NCBI GenBank assembly: GCA_023418255.1
Contig: JAEZZZ010000007.1
Coordinates: 1-10,130, forward strand
Length of the DNA stretch: 10,130 nt
Source: Bacteroidota bacterium
Lineage (GTDB): Bacteria > Bacteroidota > Bacteroidia > Bacteroidales > Dysgonomonadaceae
Direction of reading: 5' to 3'
The notes beneath the pieces are model-generated. The model saw only the letters and a list, made by a program, of their open reading frames with translations. It made no database searches and had not been told where the DNA came from. The first letter of the stretch is position 1, and every line of letters begins with the position of its first letter. Positions 1 through 7,284 of the stretch are shown here, in pieces. The position numbers and the translations under genes are program-made.

Positions 1-341
1 AAATTATAGCGTTTTCTTCGCCTTGTTTTAGGACTGATGCCTTCAATTAAAAGCAGCAATTCATCCCATCGAAGAATGCCGAAACGCGCTCCTTTTCCTT
101 GAAAAATCTTATGACTGAGGCGACCCGATTCCAAACGTTTATGGTAAATCACAAAACCGCCACGCTCCCAATGAACCAATTTCATCGTATTGCGATTTTT
201 ATTCACAAACACGTAAACATCGCCGCTCGTAGGGAGTAAAGACAGTTGTCGGATACATCCGCACAAACCGTCTATGCCCTTACGCAAATCAACGCCTTGC
301 ATACACAACACAAACCGATTGCTTTCATTTAAACTAAACAT
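1..341 (-). CDS. tnpB: IS66-family accessory protein TnpB (partial, runs off left edge)
   Basis: The minus strand from ATG at 341 reads through 113 codons to the window edge without a stop. The protein begins MFSLNESNRFVLC and contains DLRKGIDGLCG, then SGDVYVFVNKNR, KLVHWERGGFVIYHKRLE and WDELLLLIEGI. This order of motifs is characteristic of IS66 TnpB (IS66 Orf2-like), a small accessory protein needed for transposition of many IS66 elements; its biochemical role is not settled. TnpB is usually about 115 residues, so only the last few residues should be missing. The transposase gene tnpC would lie beyond the left edge. There is no tnpA upstream: the element's terminal repeat lies only 68 bases before the start codon. 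Confidence 0.93.
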   Translation of the reverse strand, partial: MFSLNESNRFVLCMQGVDLRKGIDGLCGCIRQLSLLPTSGDVYVFVNKNRNTMKLVHWERGGFVIYHKRLESGRLSHKIFQGKGARFGILRWDELLLLIEGISPKTRRRKRYN

Positions 342-346
342 TTCGT

Positions 347-370
347 TTTTTTCGACAAAGATCGAAAAAA
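347..370. promoter_or_regulatory. Perfect 9-bp hairpin just upstream of tnpB
   Basis: ttttttcga at 347-355 is the exact reverse complement of tcgaaaaaa at 362-370, with a 6-base loop (caaaga). On the minus strand it ends 5 bases before the tnpB ATG, so a transcript entering from outside the IS would fold the tnpB ribosome-binding region into the stem. Such stems near IS ends commonly block expression from read-through transcription; assigning that role here is inference. The U-rich arm could also act as a terminator-like element. Confidence 0.55.
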
Positions 371-393
371 CAAGGGAGAACTAAAAGACGACG

Positions 394-409
394 GATTTGG
401 GATGATTAC
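394..409 (-). repeat. IS66 terminal inverted repeat (tnpB side)
   Basis: The minus-strand tip GTAATCATCCCAAATC differs at one of 16 positions from the tip at 7710-7725. It begins with GTAA as expected for IS66 and lies 53 bases or more upstream of the tnpB start. Confidence 0.8.
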
Positions 410-457
410 GATATTATCGATGTTGCTTTTTATTAAAAAAACGACGAACCGGGAAAT

Positions 458-2032
458 TTAATATTCAGAACTAAAATGAAAGCGGATATTTTTAAAATCC
501 TGTTGTGCCATCATCAGCATATAGTTGGACTCGGCAAGAAAAACATCGCGCCCTTGCTTGTCGTGCGCAATAAACTGATATTTTCTTTTTTTGAAATCTG
601 CCAGTTGCTCAACATCATCGCTCTCAATCCAACAGGCTTTATACAAAGAGATGGGCTCCCATTTACATTGAGCTCCGTATTCATGAAGCAATCGATATTG
701 AATTACCTCAAATTGCAATTGTCCAACAGTTCCAATTATTTTTCGATTGTTAAATTGATTGACAAAAAGCTGTGCTACGCCTTCATCCATCAACTGCTCA
801 ATACCCTTTTGTAGTTGTTTTGATTTCATGGGGTCGGCATTTTCGATGTATTTAAACATCTCGGGCGAGAAACTTGGTAATCCCTTGAAGTGAAGCACTT
901 CGCCACTTGTCAGCGTGTCGCCAATTTTAAAATTGCCATTATCGGGAAGTCCAACAATATCGCCGGCAAATGCTTCGTCTAAAATCTCTTTCTTCTGTGC
1001 CATAAAGGCTGTGGGCGAAGAAAATTTTAGCGGGCGCTGCAAACGCACATGTTTATAATTGACATTGCGCTCAAATCGTCCGGAACAAACTTTCACGAAT
1101 GCAATGCACGAGCGATGATTGGGATCCATATTGGCGTGTATTTTAAACACAAATCCCGTGAACGCCTCTTCGTAAGGATTGACTGTTCGCTCTTCGGCTT
1201 GCACAGGGCGTGGTGATGGTGCAATGTCTAAAAAACAATCCAACAGCTCTTTGACGCCAAAATTATTGAGGGCTGACCCAAAAAACACAGGTGCCATTTT
1301 TCCGGCAAGGTATTCGTTGTGCGAAAATTCGGGATAAACTTCGGTAATAAGTTCCACATCATCACGCAGTTTGTTTGCCAACGTTTCGCCGATGTGTTGT
1401 GCCAGTTCATCGGATTGAATATCAAGATGTATCGATTTGGCAACAATTTGCTTGCTTGGTTTATATAAATCCAAGCTGTCTTCATACATGTTATAGACAC
1501 CTTTGAAGCGATCTCCCATGTCAATCGGCCAGCTCAAAGGGCGCACTGCAATTTGCAATTCTTCTTCGAGCTCATCCAAAATGTCGAACGGATCTTTTCC
1601 TTCTCGGTCCAACTTATTAACAAAAATCATGACGGGTGTTTTGCGCATTCGACATACTTCCATCAGTTTACGGGTTTGCATTTCTACACCTTTTGCCACA
1701 TCCACCACAATGATAACGCTGTCCACAGCTGTAAGTGTACGGTAGGTATCTTCGGCGAAATCTTGGTGTCCCGGTGTGTCTAATATGTTTATTTTATGTT
1801 CGTTATATTCAAATCCCATAACGGAAGTAGCCACAGATATTCCACGTTGCTTTTCAATTTCCATCCAGTCCGAGGTGGCTGTTTTCTTTATTTTATTCGA
1901 TTTCACAGCACCCGCCACGTGAATGGCACCGCCAAAGAGCAACAATTTTTCTGTTAAGGTGGTTTTTCCCGCGTCGGGGTGGCTGATGATGGCGAAAGTG
2001 CGTCGCCGCTGAATTTCGTCTTTTAATATCAT
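458..2032 (-). CDS. prfC: Peptide chain release factor 3 (RF3)
   Basis: This is a cytoplasmic translational GTPase that releases RF1/RF2 from the ribosome after peptide release. At 524 residues it matches the usual length (about 525-530). The N-terminal GTPase domain is intact: P-loop SHPDAGKTT (residues 17-25), switch I RGIS (63-66), DTPGH (85-89) and NKLD (139-142). FAIISHPDAGKTTLTEK is the RF3-type signature rather than EF-G. The second half has the expected beta-barrel and C-terminal RF3 domain (for example GTVGQLQFEV). The start ATG at 2032 places MILKDEIQRRRTF directly before the GTPase, as in other RF3 proteins. It is the third gene of a probable minus-strand operon, 56 bases after rmlD. 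The IS66 element has landed just past its stop codon. Confidence 0.97.
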   Translation of the reverse strand: MILKDEIQRRRTFAIISHPDAGKTTLTEKLLLFGGAIHVAGAVKSNKIKKTATSDWMEIEKQRGISVATSVMGFEYNEHKINILDTPGHQDFAEDTYRTLTAVDSVIIVVDVAKGVEMQTRKLMEVCRMRKTPVMIFVNKLDREGKDPFDILDELEEELQIAVRPLSWPIDMGDRFKGVYNMYEDSLDLYKPSKQIVAKSIHLDIQSDELAQHIGETLANKLRDDVELITEVYPEFSHNEYLAGKMAPVFFGSALNNFGVKELLDCFLDIAPSPRPVQAEERTVNPYEEAFTGFVFKIHANMDPNHRSCIAFVKVCSGRFERNVNYKHVRLQRPLKFSSPTAFMAQKKEILDEAFAGDIVGLPDNGNFKIGDTLTSGEVLHFKGLPSFSPEMFKYIENADPMKSKQLQKGIEQLMDEGVAQLFVNQFNNRKIIGTVGQLQFEVIQYRLLHEYGAQCKWEPISLYKACWIESDDVEQLADFKKRKYQFIAHDKQGRDVFLAESNYMLMMAQQDFKNIRFHFSSEY

Positions 2033-2088
2033 GTAGTGTCTGTTTCGTTGTGCAGTTTATTTTATACGCTTTTTTTACTTTGTGACTA

Positions 2089-2973
2089 TTATTCTTGTTT
2101 GTTCAATTGCTGAATACATCGCTTCAAAGCCTCTTGCCATGAGGGAATGACAACATGAAATTGCTCTTCAATCTTTGATGTGTTTAATACGCTAAAAGCG
2201 GGGCGCTTTGCCGGAAGAGGATATTGTTCCGTATGGATTGGCTCTATTTTCACTAAATCCAACGGATAGAACTCTTTGATTTTTTGTGCAAAACCATACC
2301 ACGTTGTGACGCCTCGGTTTGAGAAATGGTATATTCCCGGCTTCCATTCATGCTGTTCAGAATCTTCGAGGATGTGTAGAATCATTTCCGCCAAATCAGC
2401 GGCATAAGTTGGCGAACCATGTTGATCATCAACCACATTGATCGTTTCGCGATCGTGCATCAAGCGTATCATTGTTTTTACAAAATTGTTTCCAAATTCT
2501 GAATATAACCACGATGTGCGAATGATTATAGCTTCGGAATTAGCAGCTAATACCGCTTCTTCACCTAGCCGCTTTGTACGCCCATATACCGATTGTGGAT
2601 TGGTCTTATCTTCTTCGGTATAAGGTGTTTTTGAATTTCCGTCAAAAACATAATCGGTTGAAATATGGATGAGTCGGCAATTTTCTTCTGCAGCTACTTT
2701 TGCTATATTTTTGGCACCTTTACAATTGACTTCATACGCTTTATCGGCATTTGTTTCTGCCTTATCCACAGCAGTATATGCGGCACAATGGATGATAATG
2801 GAAACAGCATGCTGATGCACAAAGTCGGAAACGGAATCGTAACAGGTGATATCCAACTCATTAACGTCGGTAAAAATAAAACGAAAAGGCAAGGAACGGT
2901 TTTTTGTTAATTGAGCTATTTCGTTTCCCAATTGTCCGTTAGCTCCTGTTACCAACACGTTTTTTTGTACCAA
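2089..2973 (-). CDS. rmlD: dTDP-4-dehydrorhamnose reductase (RmlD)
   Basis: RmlD catalyses the last step of dTDP-L-rhamnose synthesis, NAD(P)H-dependent reduction of the 4-keto sugar, supplying rhamnose for surface polysaccharide. It is an extended short-chain dehydrogenase. From a TTG start at 2973 the protein has 294 residues, the normal size. It begins MVQKNVLVTGANGQLG (nucleotide-binding glycine motif at 9-15), followed by HISTDYVFDG (103-112), catalytic YGRTK (Tyr130, Lys134) and RPAFSVLNTSK (257-267), all typical. The frame stays open upstream to an ATG at 3162, adding 63 residues without RmlD character and overlapping the preceding gene by 41 bases. ATGs at 3114 and 3051 avoid that overlap. 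I prefer the TTG start because the Rossmann fold begins there, but the start is unproven. Other dTDP-rhamnose genes are not in the window. Confidence 0.93.
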   Translation of the reverse strand: MVQKNVLVTGANGQLGNEIAQLTKNRSLPFRFIFTDVNELDITCYDSVSDFVHQHAVSIIIHCAAYTAVDKAETNADKAYEVNCKGAKNIAKVAAEENCRLIHISTDYVFDGNSKTPYTEEDKTNPQSVYGRTKRLGEEAVLAANSEAIIIRTSWLYSEFGNNFVKTMIRLMHDRETINVVDDQHGSPTYAADLAEMILHILEDSEQHEWKPGIYHFSNRGVTTWYGFAQKIKEFYPLDLVKIEPIHTEQYPLPAKRPAFSVLNTSKIEEQFHVVIPSWQEALKRCIQQLNKQE

Positions 2974-3121
2974 TCCGTAAAAGAACTGATGGCGCTTGGT
3001 AACGGTTTCGGTTCCTCCCAGATGCTTATTCGATCCTGTATATATAGGCATATTTTGATTGTTAAATTGCTTATTTACAGCATATAAAACGACCCATACA
3101 AAGTAATGATTCATGCCTGCA

Positions 3122-3652
3122 TTATTGTTCTTTTTTATCGTTTGTCTTATATTTTTCGGCAAGCAAGCTAATCATCGTTTTTATTTGGCGAATCGCTACC
3201 TCTGTTTCGTTAGAAATTTCTCTTTTTTGAAGTTTCAACAACAAATAGCCATATAGTGCAATAAAGCAGGTTTCTATCTCCGGCATTTCGTTGTTATCCG
3301 CCTTGGCGCGCAATTCCACAATGTATGGCAATGTTTTATAATAAATAGCGATATAAGCCGATTCGGCAGGATTGTTTAGTAGTTGAAGATGCAAATCTGT
3401 CAGTTCGATAATGATATTTTTATTAATTTGAAGATGCCCTTTCTGTTGCACACCCTCGGATTTCATCATCATAATCAATCCTTCGAACCATTCACGCGCT
3501 TCATTTCTTTCGTTTTCAGATGCATAGGTAGAATTGATAACAAATTGCTGCACTTTATCAATATCGAGTTGATAAACACGCAAGATGTCTTCAATCTGCC
3601 ACATATAAATCAAATACTCGGCAATATTATCCTGTCTATTAGGCTGTTGCAT
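3122..3652 (-). CDS. DUF4924-like conserved protein
   Basis: This 176-residue, soluble, helix-rich protein has no signal peptide or membrane segment. NIAEYLIYMWQIEDILR near the N-terminus, GHLQINKNIIIELTDLHLQLL in the middle (HLQINKN, DLHLQLL), YYKTLPYIVELRAKA and EIETCFIALYGYLLLKLQK match my recollection of DUF4924, a family confined to Bacteroidota with no assigned function. The acidic and aromatic helices look like a protein-interaction fold. It is the first gene of the minus-strand block; its stop lies 148 bases before the preferred rmlD start. The same three-gene neighbourhood recurs, from memory, in other Bacteroidales, so the order looks ancestral. The start ATG at 3652 is the only good start before MQQPNRQDNIAEY. 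Confidence 0.85.
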   Translation of the reverse strand: MQQPNRQDNIAEYLIYMWQIEDILRVYQLDIDKVQQFVINSTYASENERNEAREWFEGLIMMMKSEGVQQKGHLQINKNIIIELTDLHLQLLNNPAESAYIAIYYKTLPYIVELRAKADNNEMPEIETCFIALYGYLLLKLQKREISNETEVAIRQIKTMISLLAEKYKTNDKKEQ

Positions 3653-3774
3653 TATACTATTTTATATCGATTCATTGTTTTCTGACTCTCCGATTTTCTT
3701 CTATTCCACTTCGTTTACGGCCAATCGAAAACGTTTTTTATTGCTACTTACTCTGAATTTTGCACGATATATGC

Positions 3775-3782
3775 TAATTTTG
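3775..3782 (+). promoter_or_regulatory. Bacteroidota -7-like element before the MBL-fold gene
   Basis: TAATTTTG is a full match to the Bacteroidota -7 consensus TAnnTTTG and lies 18 bases before the preferred ATG at 3801. No clean TTTG -33 element is found 19-21 bases upstream, so this would be a weak or differently assisted promoter with a very short leader. It fits the choice of 3801 over earlier in-frame starts, which would lie upstream of it. Confidence 0.4.
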
Positions 3783-3800
3783 CTACAAAATTACGAATTT

Positions 3801-4598
3801 ATGCTTAACTATCATATTATAGAAGCCGGATATTTTCTTGCCGATGGAGGCGTGATGTTTGGACCGATACCAAAAAAATATTGGTCGAAGAAATATCCTG
3901 TGGATGAAAATAACATGTGTGTGCTCTCGATGCGCTGTCTTTTTATCGAAACCGAAAGTCGTAAAATACTGGTAGATACCGGTGCCGGTGATAAGCAATT
4001 GCACAAACTAAAATATTATCAGCTGCACAAAATGAAAAATATTGCCGATGAAATAGAACGTATTGGTTATCAGTCATTTGAGGTTACAGATGTGATACTG
4101 ACGCATCTGCATTTCGACCATTGTGGCGCGGGCACACAATTTGACGATAGCTACGATGTGATTCCCACTTTTCCAAATGCTCTTTATTGGGTAAGCCGTA
4201 AGCAGTGGGAAAACTATCGGAATCCATCTCCGTTTGAAGCAGGTGCGTTTTTTGCAGAAAATATTGAACCCGTGTATGAATCGGGACAATTGCATTTGGT
4301 GGAAAATGACATGGAACTTTTTGACGCGTGCCGTGTGAAACTGTTTGATGGGCACTCGCCGGGACAACTTGTTGTTTTTTTTGAAACCGATGATGAGAAA
4401 TTTGTTTATCCGGGTGATGTAATTCCTACTTCATTAAATTTTTCACTCAATTGGCTATCAGCTTTTGACAACTGTGCTTCAACAGCTTATTCAGAAAAAA
4501 AACGCCTTCTAAATTTGGTGAGTAACGAAAATAGAACCTTCATTTTTTATCATGATGCTTACACGCCCATGGGAAAACAACCAAGAATAGGAAGATAG
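3801..4598 (+). CDS. Metallo-beta-lactamase-fold hydrolase, AHL-lactonase-like
   Basis: The 265-residue protein has the complete metal-binding set of the MBL superfamily: THLHFDH (His102, His104, Asp106, His107), His185 in DGHSPGQ, Asp206 in YPGDVIPT and His251 in FYHDA. The overall plan, with an early LVDTGAGD strand and a DGHSPGQ loop, resembles the lactonase-like branch that includes N-acyl-homoserine lactonases; real substrates in Bacteroidota members are mostly unknown. There is no signal peptide, so it should be cytoplasmic. The frame is open from 3675, but the extra 42 residues are hydrophobic, unlike the family, and precede the -7-like site. ATG 3801 gives a normal start MLNYHIIEAGYF. 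It is divergent from the DUF4924-like gene with 148 bases between starts and has no operon partner. Confidence 0.9.
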   Translation: MLNYHIIEAGYFLADGGVMFGPIPKKYWSKKYPVDENNMCVLSMRCLFIETESRKILVDTGAGDKQLHKLKYYQLHKMKNIADEIERIGYQSFEVTDVILTHLHFDHCGAGTQFDDSYDVIPTFPNALYWVSRKQWENYRNPSPFEAGAFFAENIEPVYESGQLHLVENDMELFDACRVKLFDGHSPGQLVVFFETDDEKFVYPGDVIPTSLNFSLNWLSAFDNCASTAYSEKKRLLNLVSNENRTFIFYHDAYTPMGKQPRIGR

Positions 4599-4742
4599 AA
4601 ATTTTTTGATACAAATAAAGCGCTCTTTTTGCGGTAGAAAAAACAAATTTTTAAGAAAACATCTAAATCACTATTAATCAATACATAATAAACGCAAAGC
4701 ATCTCGCATAACAGAGAATACAACTCTTCAAAATAAAAAAGC

Positions 4743-4766
4743 ACATTTTCATGATACATTTTCATG
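4743..4766 (+). repeat. Tandem 11-base repeat upstream of the sigma gene
   Basis: acattttcatg occurs at 4743-4753 and again at 4756-4766, a 13-base period, ending 19 bases before the sigma factor ATG. Direct repeats at this spacing could be a binding site for a regulator, or chance in AT-rich DNA. No consensus promoter of the TTTG/TAnnTTTG type is seen in 4599-4785, which otherwise holds no gene. Confidence 0.35.
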
Positions 4767-4785
4767 CACATATTCGTCTTATTAA

Positions 4786-5316
4786 ATGAGTATGGATATT
4801 GTCGAATACAAAAAAATTGTCGCGGCCATTCGTCCCAAATTGTTGTTGGTGGCGAAGCGCATCACTAAAAATAGCGATGATGCCGAAGATGTGGTGCAAG
4901 AGGTGTGCCTGAAAATATGGCATCGGCGACAACAATTTGCCGCCCTCGACAATGTGAAAGCATATAGTATGCAAATGGCAAAAAACATGAGCATTGACTT
5001 AATTCGCTCACGACGAACAATATCCGACGAAGAATTGATGCTTACAAAAGAGGATGGCAGACAATTACCCGACGAAATAATGGAAATGCAAGAGAGCCAC
5101 GAAGCCATTCGTCGAATTATCAAATCGTTGCCACCGATGCAACAGCGTATCCTTCAACTAAAAGAGATTGAAGGGTTTGACAATGATGAGATTGTGAAAA
5201 TTACCGGCATCTCAGCCGAAGCCGCTCGCAACAATCTTTCACGTGCACGTAAACGGTTGCGCGACATCTATTTGACATATCAGAAAGCAAAAAAGGAAAC
5301 AAATGGAAACGAATAA
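4786..5316 (+). CDS. ECF-type RNA polymerase sigma-70 factor
   Basis: The protein has 176 residues with the two-domain ECF layout. Region 2 spans about residues 14-80 and includes NSDDAEDVVQEVCLKIW (29-45) and the DNA-melting stretch VKAYSMQMAKNMSIDLIRSRR. Region 4 (about 110-160) includes LPPMQQRILQLKEIEGFDNDEI and the helix-turn-helix ITGISAEAARNNLSRARKRLR. Region 3 is absent, as in ECF factors. It should direct RNA polymerase to a small regulon, held off by the membrane protein encoded next, whose ATG overlaps this gene's end by 14 bases, implying translational coupling. This is probably the first gene of an operon. The ATG at 4786 gives MSMDIVEYKK; a second ATG two codons on is possible. 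Confidence 0.95.
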   Translation: MSMDIVEYKKIVAAIRPKLLLVAKRITKNSDDAEDVVQEVCLKIWHRRQQFAALDNVKAYSMQMAKNMSIDLIRSRRTISDEELMLTKEDGRQLPDEIMEMQESHEAIRRIIKSLPPMQQRILQLKEIEGFDNDEIVKITGISAEAARNNLSRARKRLRDIYLTYQKAKKETNGNE

Positions 5317-5767
5317 AAACATAAACCATCTGCTGGACAGATATTTTGCAGGCGAAACATCTTCGCAAGAAGAACAAAAGCTTCGCGTTTACTTTGCGCA
5401 GGAAAACCTTCCTGATGAAATGCAGCCGATGGCGCCATTGTTTAGTTATATGAATGCCGAAGCGGCAGCATGGAAGGTTCTTCGTGAAATTGAGCACGAA
5501 GAGAAAAAACAACTCACACAAGCAAAACGTCGCCGATGGATTATCGGAAGTGCCGCCGCCACTGCTGCCGCTTCGGCAATTATTGCTGTCGTGTTATTGC
5601 TAAATCCTACGGATGCAATCAAGCACAAAAATGAAAATTGTGTGTGGATTGATGGAAAACAAATATTTGATACTGAAACAGTGCGACAATATGCAGAAAA
5701 ATCGTTTAAAAACGTAAGCATCGAAGCCAATATTGTGGAGGTACAATTGCGCTTTATGGCGGAATAA
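5303..5767 (+). CDS. Probable anti-sigma factor (single-pass membrane protein)
   Basis: The 154-residue protein starts inside the end of the sigma gene (14-base overlap). The N-terminal part, about 75 residues, is soluble and begins INHLLDRYFAGETSSQEEQKL, a pattern common at the N-termini of Bacteroidota anti-sigma and FecR-type proteins. It is followed by a positive cluster (KRRR, 75-78) and one membrane segment at about 79-101, rich in Ala and ending in a VVLLL run. Positive residues before the segment predict the N-terminus inside and the last 50 residues in the periplasm. No zinc-binding His/Cys motif of the ZAS type is seen. Position, overlap and topology suggest it restrains the upstream sigma factor; that role is inferred, not shown by a recognised domain. 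Confidence 0.75.
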   Translation: METNKNINHLLDRYFAGETSSQEEQKLRVYFAQENLPDEMQPMAPLFSYMNAEAAAWKVLREIEHEEKKQLTQAKRRRWIIGSAAATAAASAIIAVVLLLNPTDAIKHKNENCVWIDGKQIFDTETVRQYAEKSFKNVSIEANIVEVQLRFMAE

Positions 5768-5807
5768 ATGAATGATAAATATGAATGTGTATGAAATTCA
5801 AATCAAT

Positions 5808-6275
5808 ATGAAAACAAAAAAATATTTCTCGCTCCGACTCATTTTTGCTCTTGCACTGTTTGCCTTCGCGGTAGCGATGCAGGCTCAAAAAGATTTGAAA
5901 ATCAATTCAATATTTGAGAAATATGGCAAGCAAAAAGGCACAACGATGGTAGTGCTGTCGGCAGAAATGCTGGATAGCTTCCAGCTTCACAAGTACCAAA
6001 GCATTACATTGCCATACAACAACTTGAGTTCAGAGGCTATTCAGCAAAGTTTGAAAGAAGATAAAAAACAGGCACGAAAAATTAAAGAGGTAATTAGCAA
6101 TGGCTTTATATCATCAGGATATTACCAACTTTCCGACGAAAACAGACAGGTCAATCGCTACATATTATTCAAAATTGGCAGCGATGGCAATGCCACGCTC
6201 ATCTATATGGAAGGTGGCATGGAATCGGAAGAGTTAGTAAACAAACTTTTTATCAAGAAAAGAAAAAAAGAATAG
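5808..6275 (+). CDS. Secreted DUF6108-like protein
   Basis: From ATG 5808 the product has 155 residues and starts with a clear signal peptide: MKTKKYF, a hydrophobic core LIFALALFAFAVA, and probable cleavage after MQAQ. The mature part contains INSIFEKYGKQKGTTMVVLS, ARKIKEVISNG, GYYQLSDENRQVNRYILFKIG and LIYMEGGMESEELVNKLF. This matches my recollection of DUF6108, a Bacteroidota periplasmic family found beside ECF sigma genes; its function is unknown. The frame opens earlier at 5772, but those 12 residues precede a perfect signal peptide, so 5808 is preferred. It follows the anti-sigma-like gene by 40 bases and is probably co-transcribed. A plausible role is sensing or feedback in the same envelope response; this is inference. 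Confidence 0.8.
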   Translation: MKTKKYFSLRLIFALALFAFAVAMQAQKDLKINSIFEKYGKQKGTTMVVLSAEMLDSFQLHKYQSITLPYNNLSSEAIQQSLKEDKKQARKIKEVISNGFISSGYYQLSDENRQVNRYILFKIGSDGNATLIYMEGGMESEELVNKLFIKKRKKE

Positions 6276-6369
6276 CAACAAAGTGCTAACCATAAGCGTA
6301 TTTGATAATCATCTTAAAAAGAACAGTTCAATTAATCTTTTGATTTATAAACAGAAAAAACAATAAACA

Positions 6370-7284
6370 ATGAAAAAAATTACAATTACTATCGCTCTAT
6401 TATTGCCATTGCTGTGCGCAACGGCATCTCCCACACTCCCACCGGATACTACGTTTCAATACAAAAATCGCACGGTCGTTATCAAGGACAGTAATGGAGA
6501 ATTCAATGTGTCGGTTTTTCGCAAAAATGCACAAAATCAATCGGTTGAAAATAAAAAAATATATGAAGGCATCTTTACCGAAAAGCAAGAAATCGAGCGA
6601 GTTTACGATAACAACTTTGAAATTTGCCCACCCAAAATTTTTCAGCCAAAAGATAAACAGTGTTCACAAAGAGAAGCCACAGCGCATTTAACAGGATTTG
6701 GTGTGGGAATAACAGGATTCTCCAATCGCTTTTTGCAACATGATGGTGAACTCCCCGAAATGGTGGATTTGAATCAGACCTTGCGCTTTCAATTGTATGG
6801 ATTTAAAACAGCTTATTATATTGATAATCTGCGAATGAGCATTATTAGTGGTCTTGGTGTTGAATGGAACATTTTTCGTTTTCAGAAAAATAAATGGATT
6901 GCCGTAGAAGATTACCAAGCCACCATCAAGACGCTCCCGACAAATGAGCAACTGAAAAAATCGAAACTGAATTGCCTCTATACCGTCTTTCCATTTTTGA
7001 TAGAAAGAAATGTTTCTTTGGGGCACGGCAACCACCTTTTTTATAATGCGGGCATAAATATCAAATGGTTATTGAAAGGTGTATCTTCTATAAAAACGTC
7101 AGATAATGAGAGAATTAAATATAAAGACAATATCAATATTTCGCCTCTTACAATGGATTTTGTCGTAAATGCAGGAGTCAATGATTTCGGTTTTTTTGTC
7201 GGCTATTCGCCATTTAACACGTTCAGAAGCAACAAAGGTCCGCAAGGAAAGCAATTTTCTTTTGGTGTACATTTTTATTTTTAG
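6370..7284 (+). CDS. Secreted protein, probable outer-membrane beta-barrel
   Basis: The 304-residue protein has an N-terminal signal peptide (MKKITITIALLLPLLCATA, cleavage near residue 19). I do not recognise the family. Residues 25-110 are polar and strand-poor. From about 108 the chain alternates hydrophobic and aromatic residues with polar ones in short strands separated by charged loops (for example TGFGVGITGFSNRF, LRMSIISGLGVEWNIF, HLFYNAGINIKWLL, FGFFVGYSPF). It ends in VHFYF, and an aromatic C-terminal strand is usual for outer-membrane barrels. Four cysteines lie at about 16, 86, 96 and 202. It follows the DUF6108-like gene by 94 bases on the same strand. It could be a target or a member of the ECF operon, since Bacteroidota ECF operons often carry such a protein. 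Confidence 0.7.
   Translation: MKKITITIALLLPLLCATASPTLPPDTTFQYKNRTVVIKDSNGEFNVSVFRKNAQNQSVENKKIYEGIFTEKQEIERVYDNNFEICPPKIFQPKDKQCSQREATAHLTGFGVGITGFSNRFLQHDGELPEMVDLNQTLRFQLYGFKTAYYIDNLRMSIISGLGVEWNIFRFQKNKWIAVEDYQATIKTLPTNEQLKKSKLNCLYTVFPFLIERNVSLGHGNHLFYNAGINIKWLLKGVSSIKTSDNERIKYKDNINISPLTMDFVVNAGVNDFGFFVGYSPFNTFRSNKGPQGKQFSFGVHFYF

Larger units (their letters stand above)
1..409 (-). mobile_element. 5' end of an IS66-family insertion sequence
   Basis: The element is defined by tnpB (1-341) and a terminal inverted repeat whose outer end is at 409. Read on the minus strand from 409, the tip is GTAATCATCCCAAATC. IS66 tips conventionally start GTAA, and an independent fragment at 7710-7725 carries GTAAGCATCCCAAATC, 15 of 16 identical, at the tnpC side of another IS66 copy. 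The end therefore rests on two independent observations. IS66 makes 8-base target duplications, so 410-417 (gatattat) is the predicted duplicate, but the partner lies outside the window. Insertion was 48 bases past the prfC stop codon, so no gene in the window is broken. Confidence 0.85.

Noticed and set aside
4074..4367. Long frames antisense to the MBL-fold, prfC and sigma genes
   Set aside because: They lie wholly within well-supported genes on the opposite strand and have no protein features of their own.
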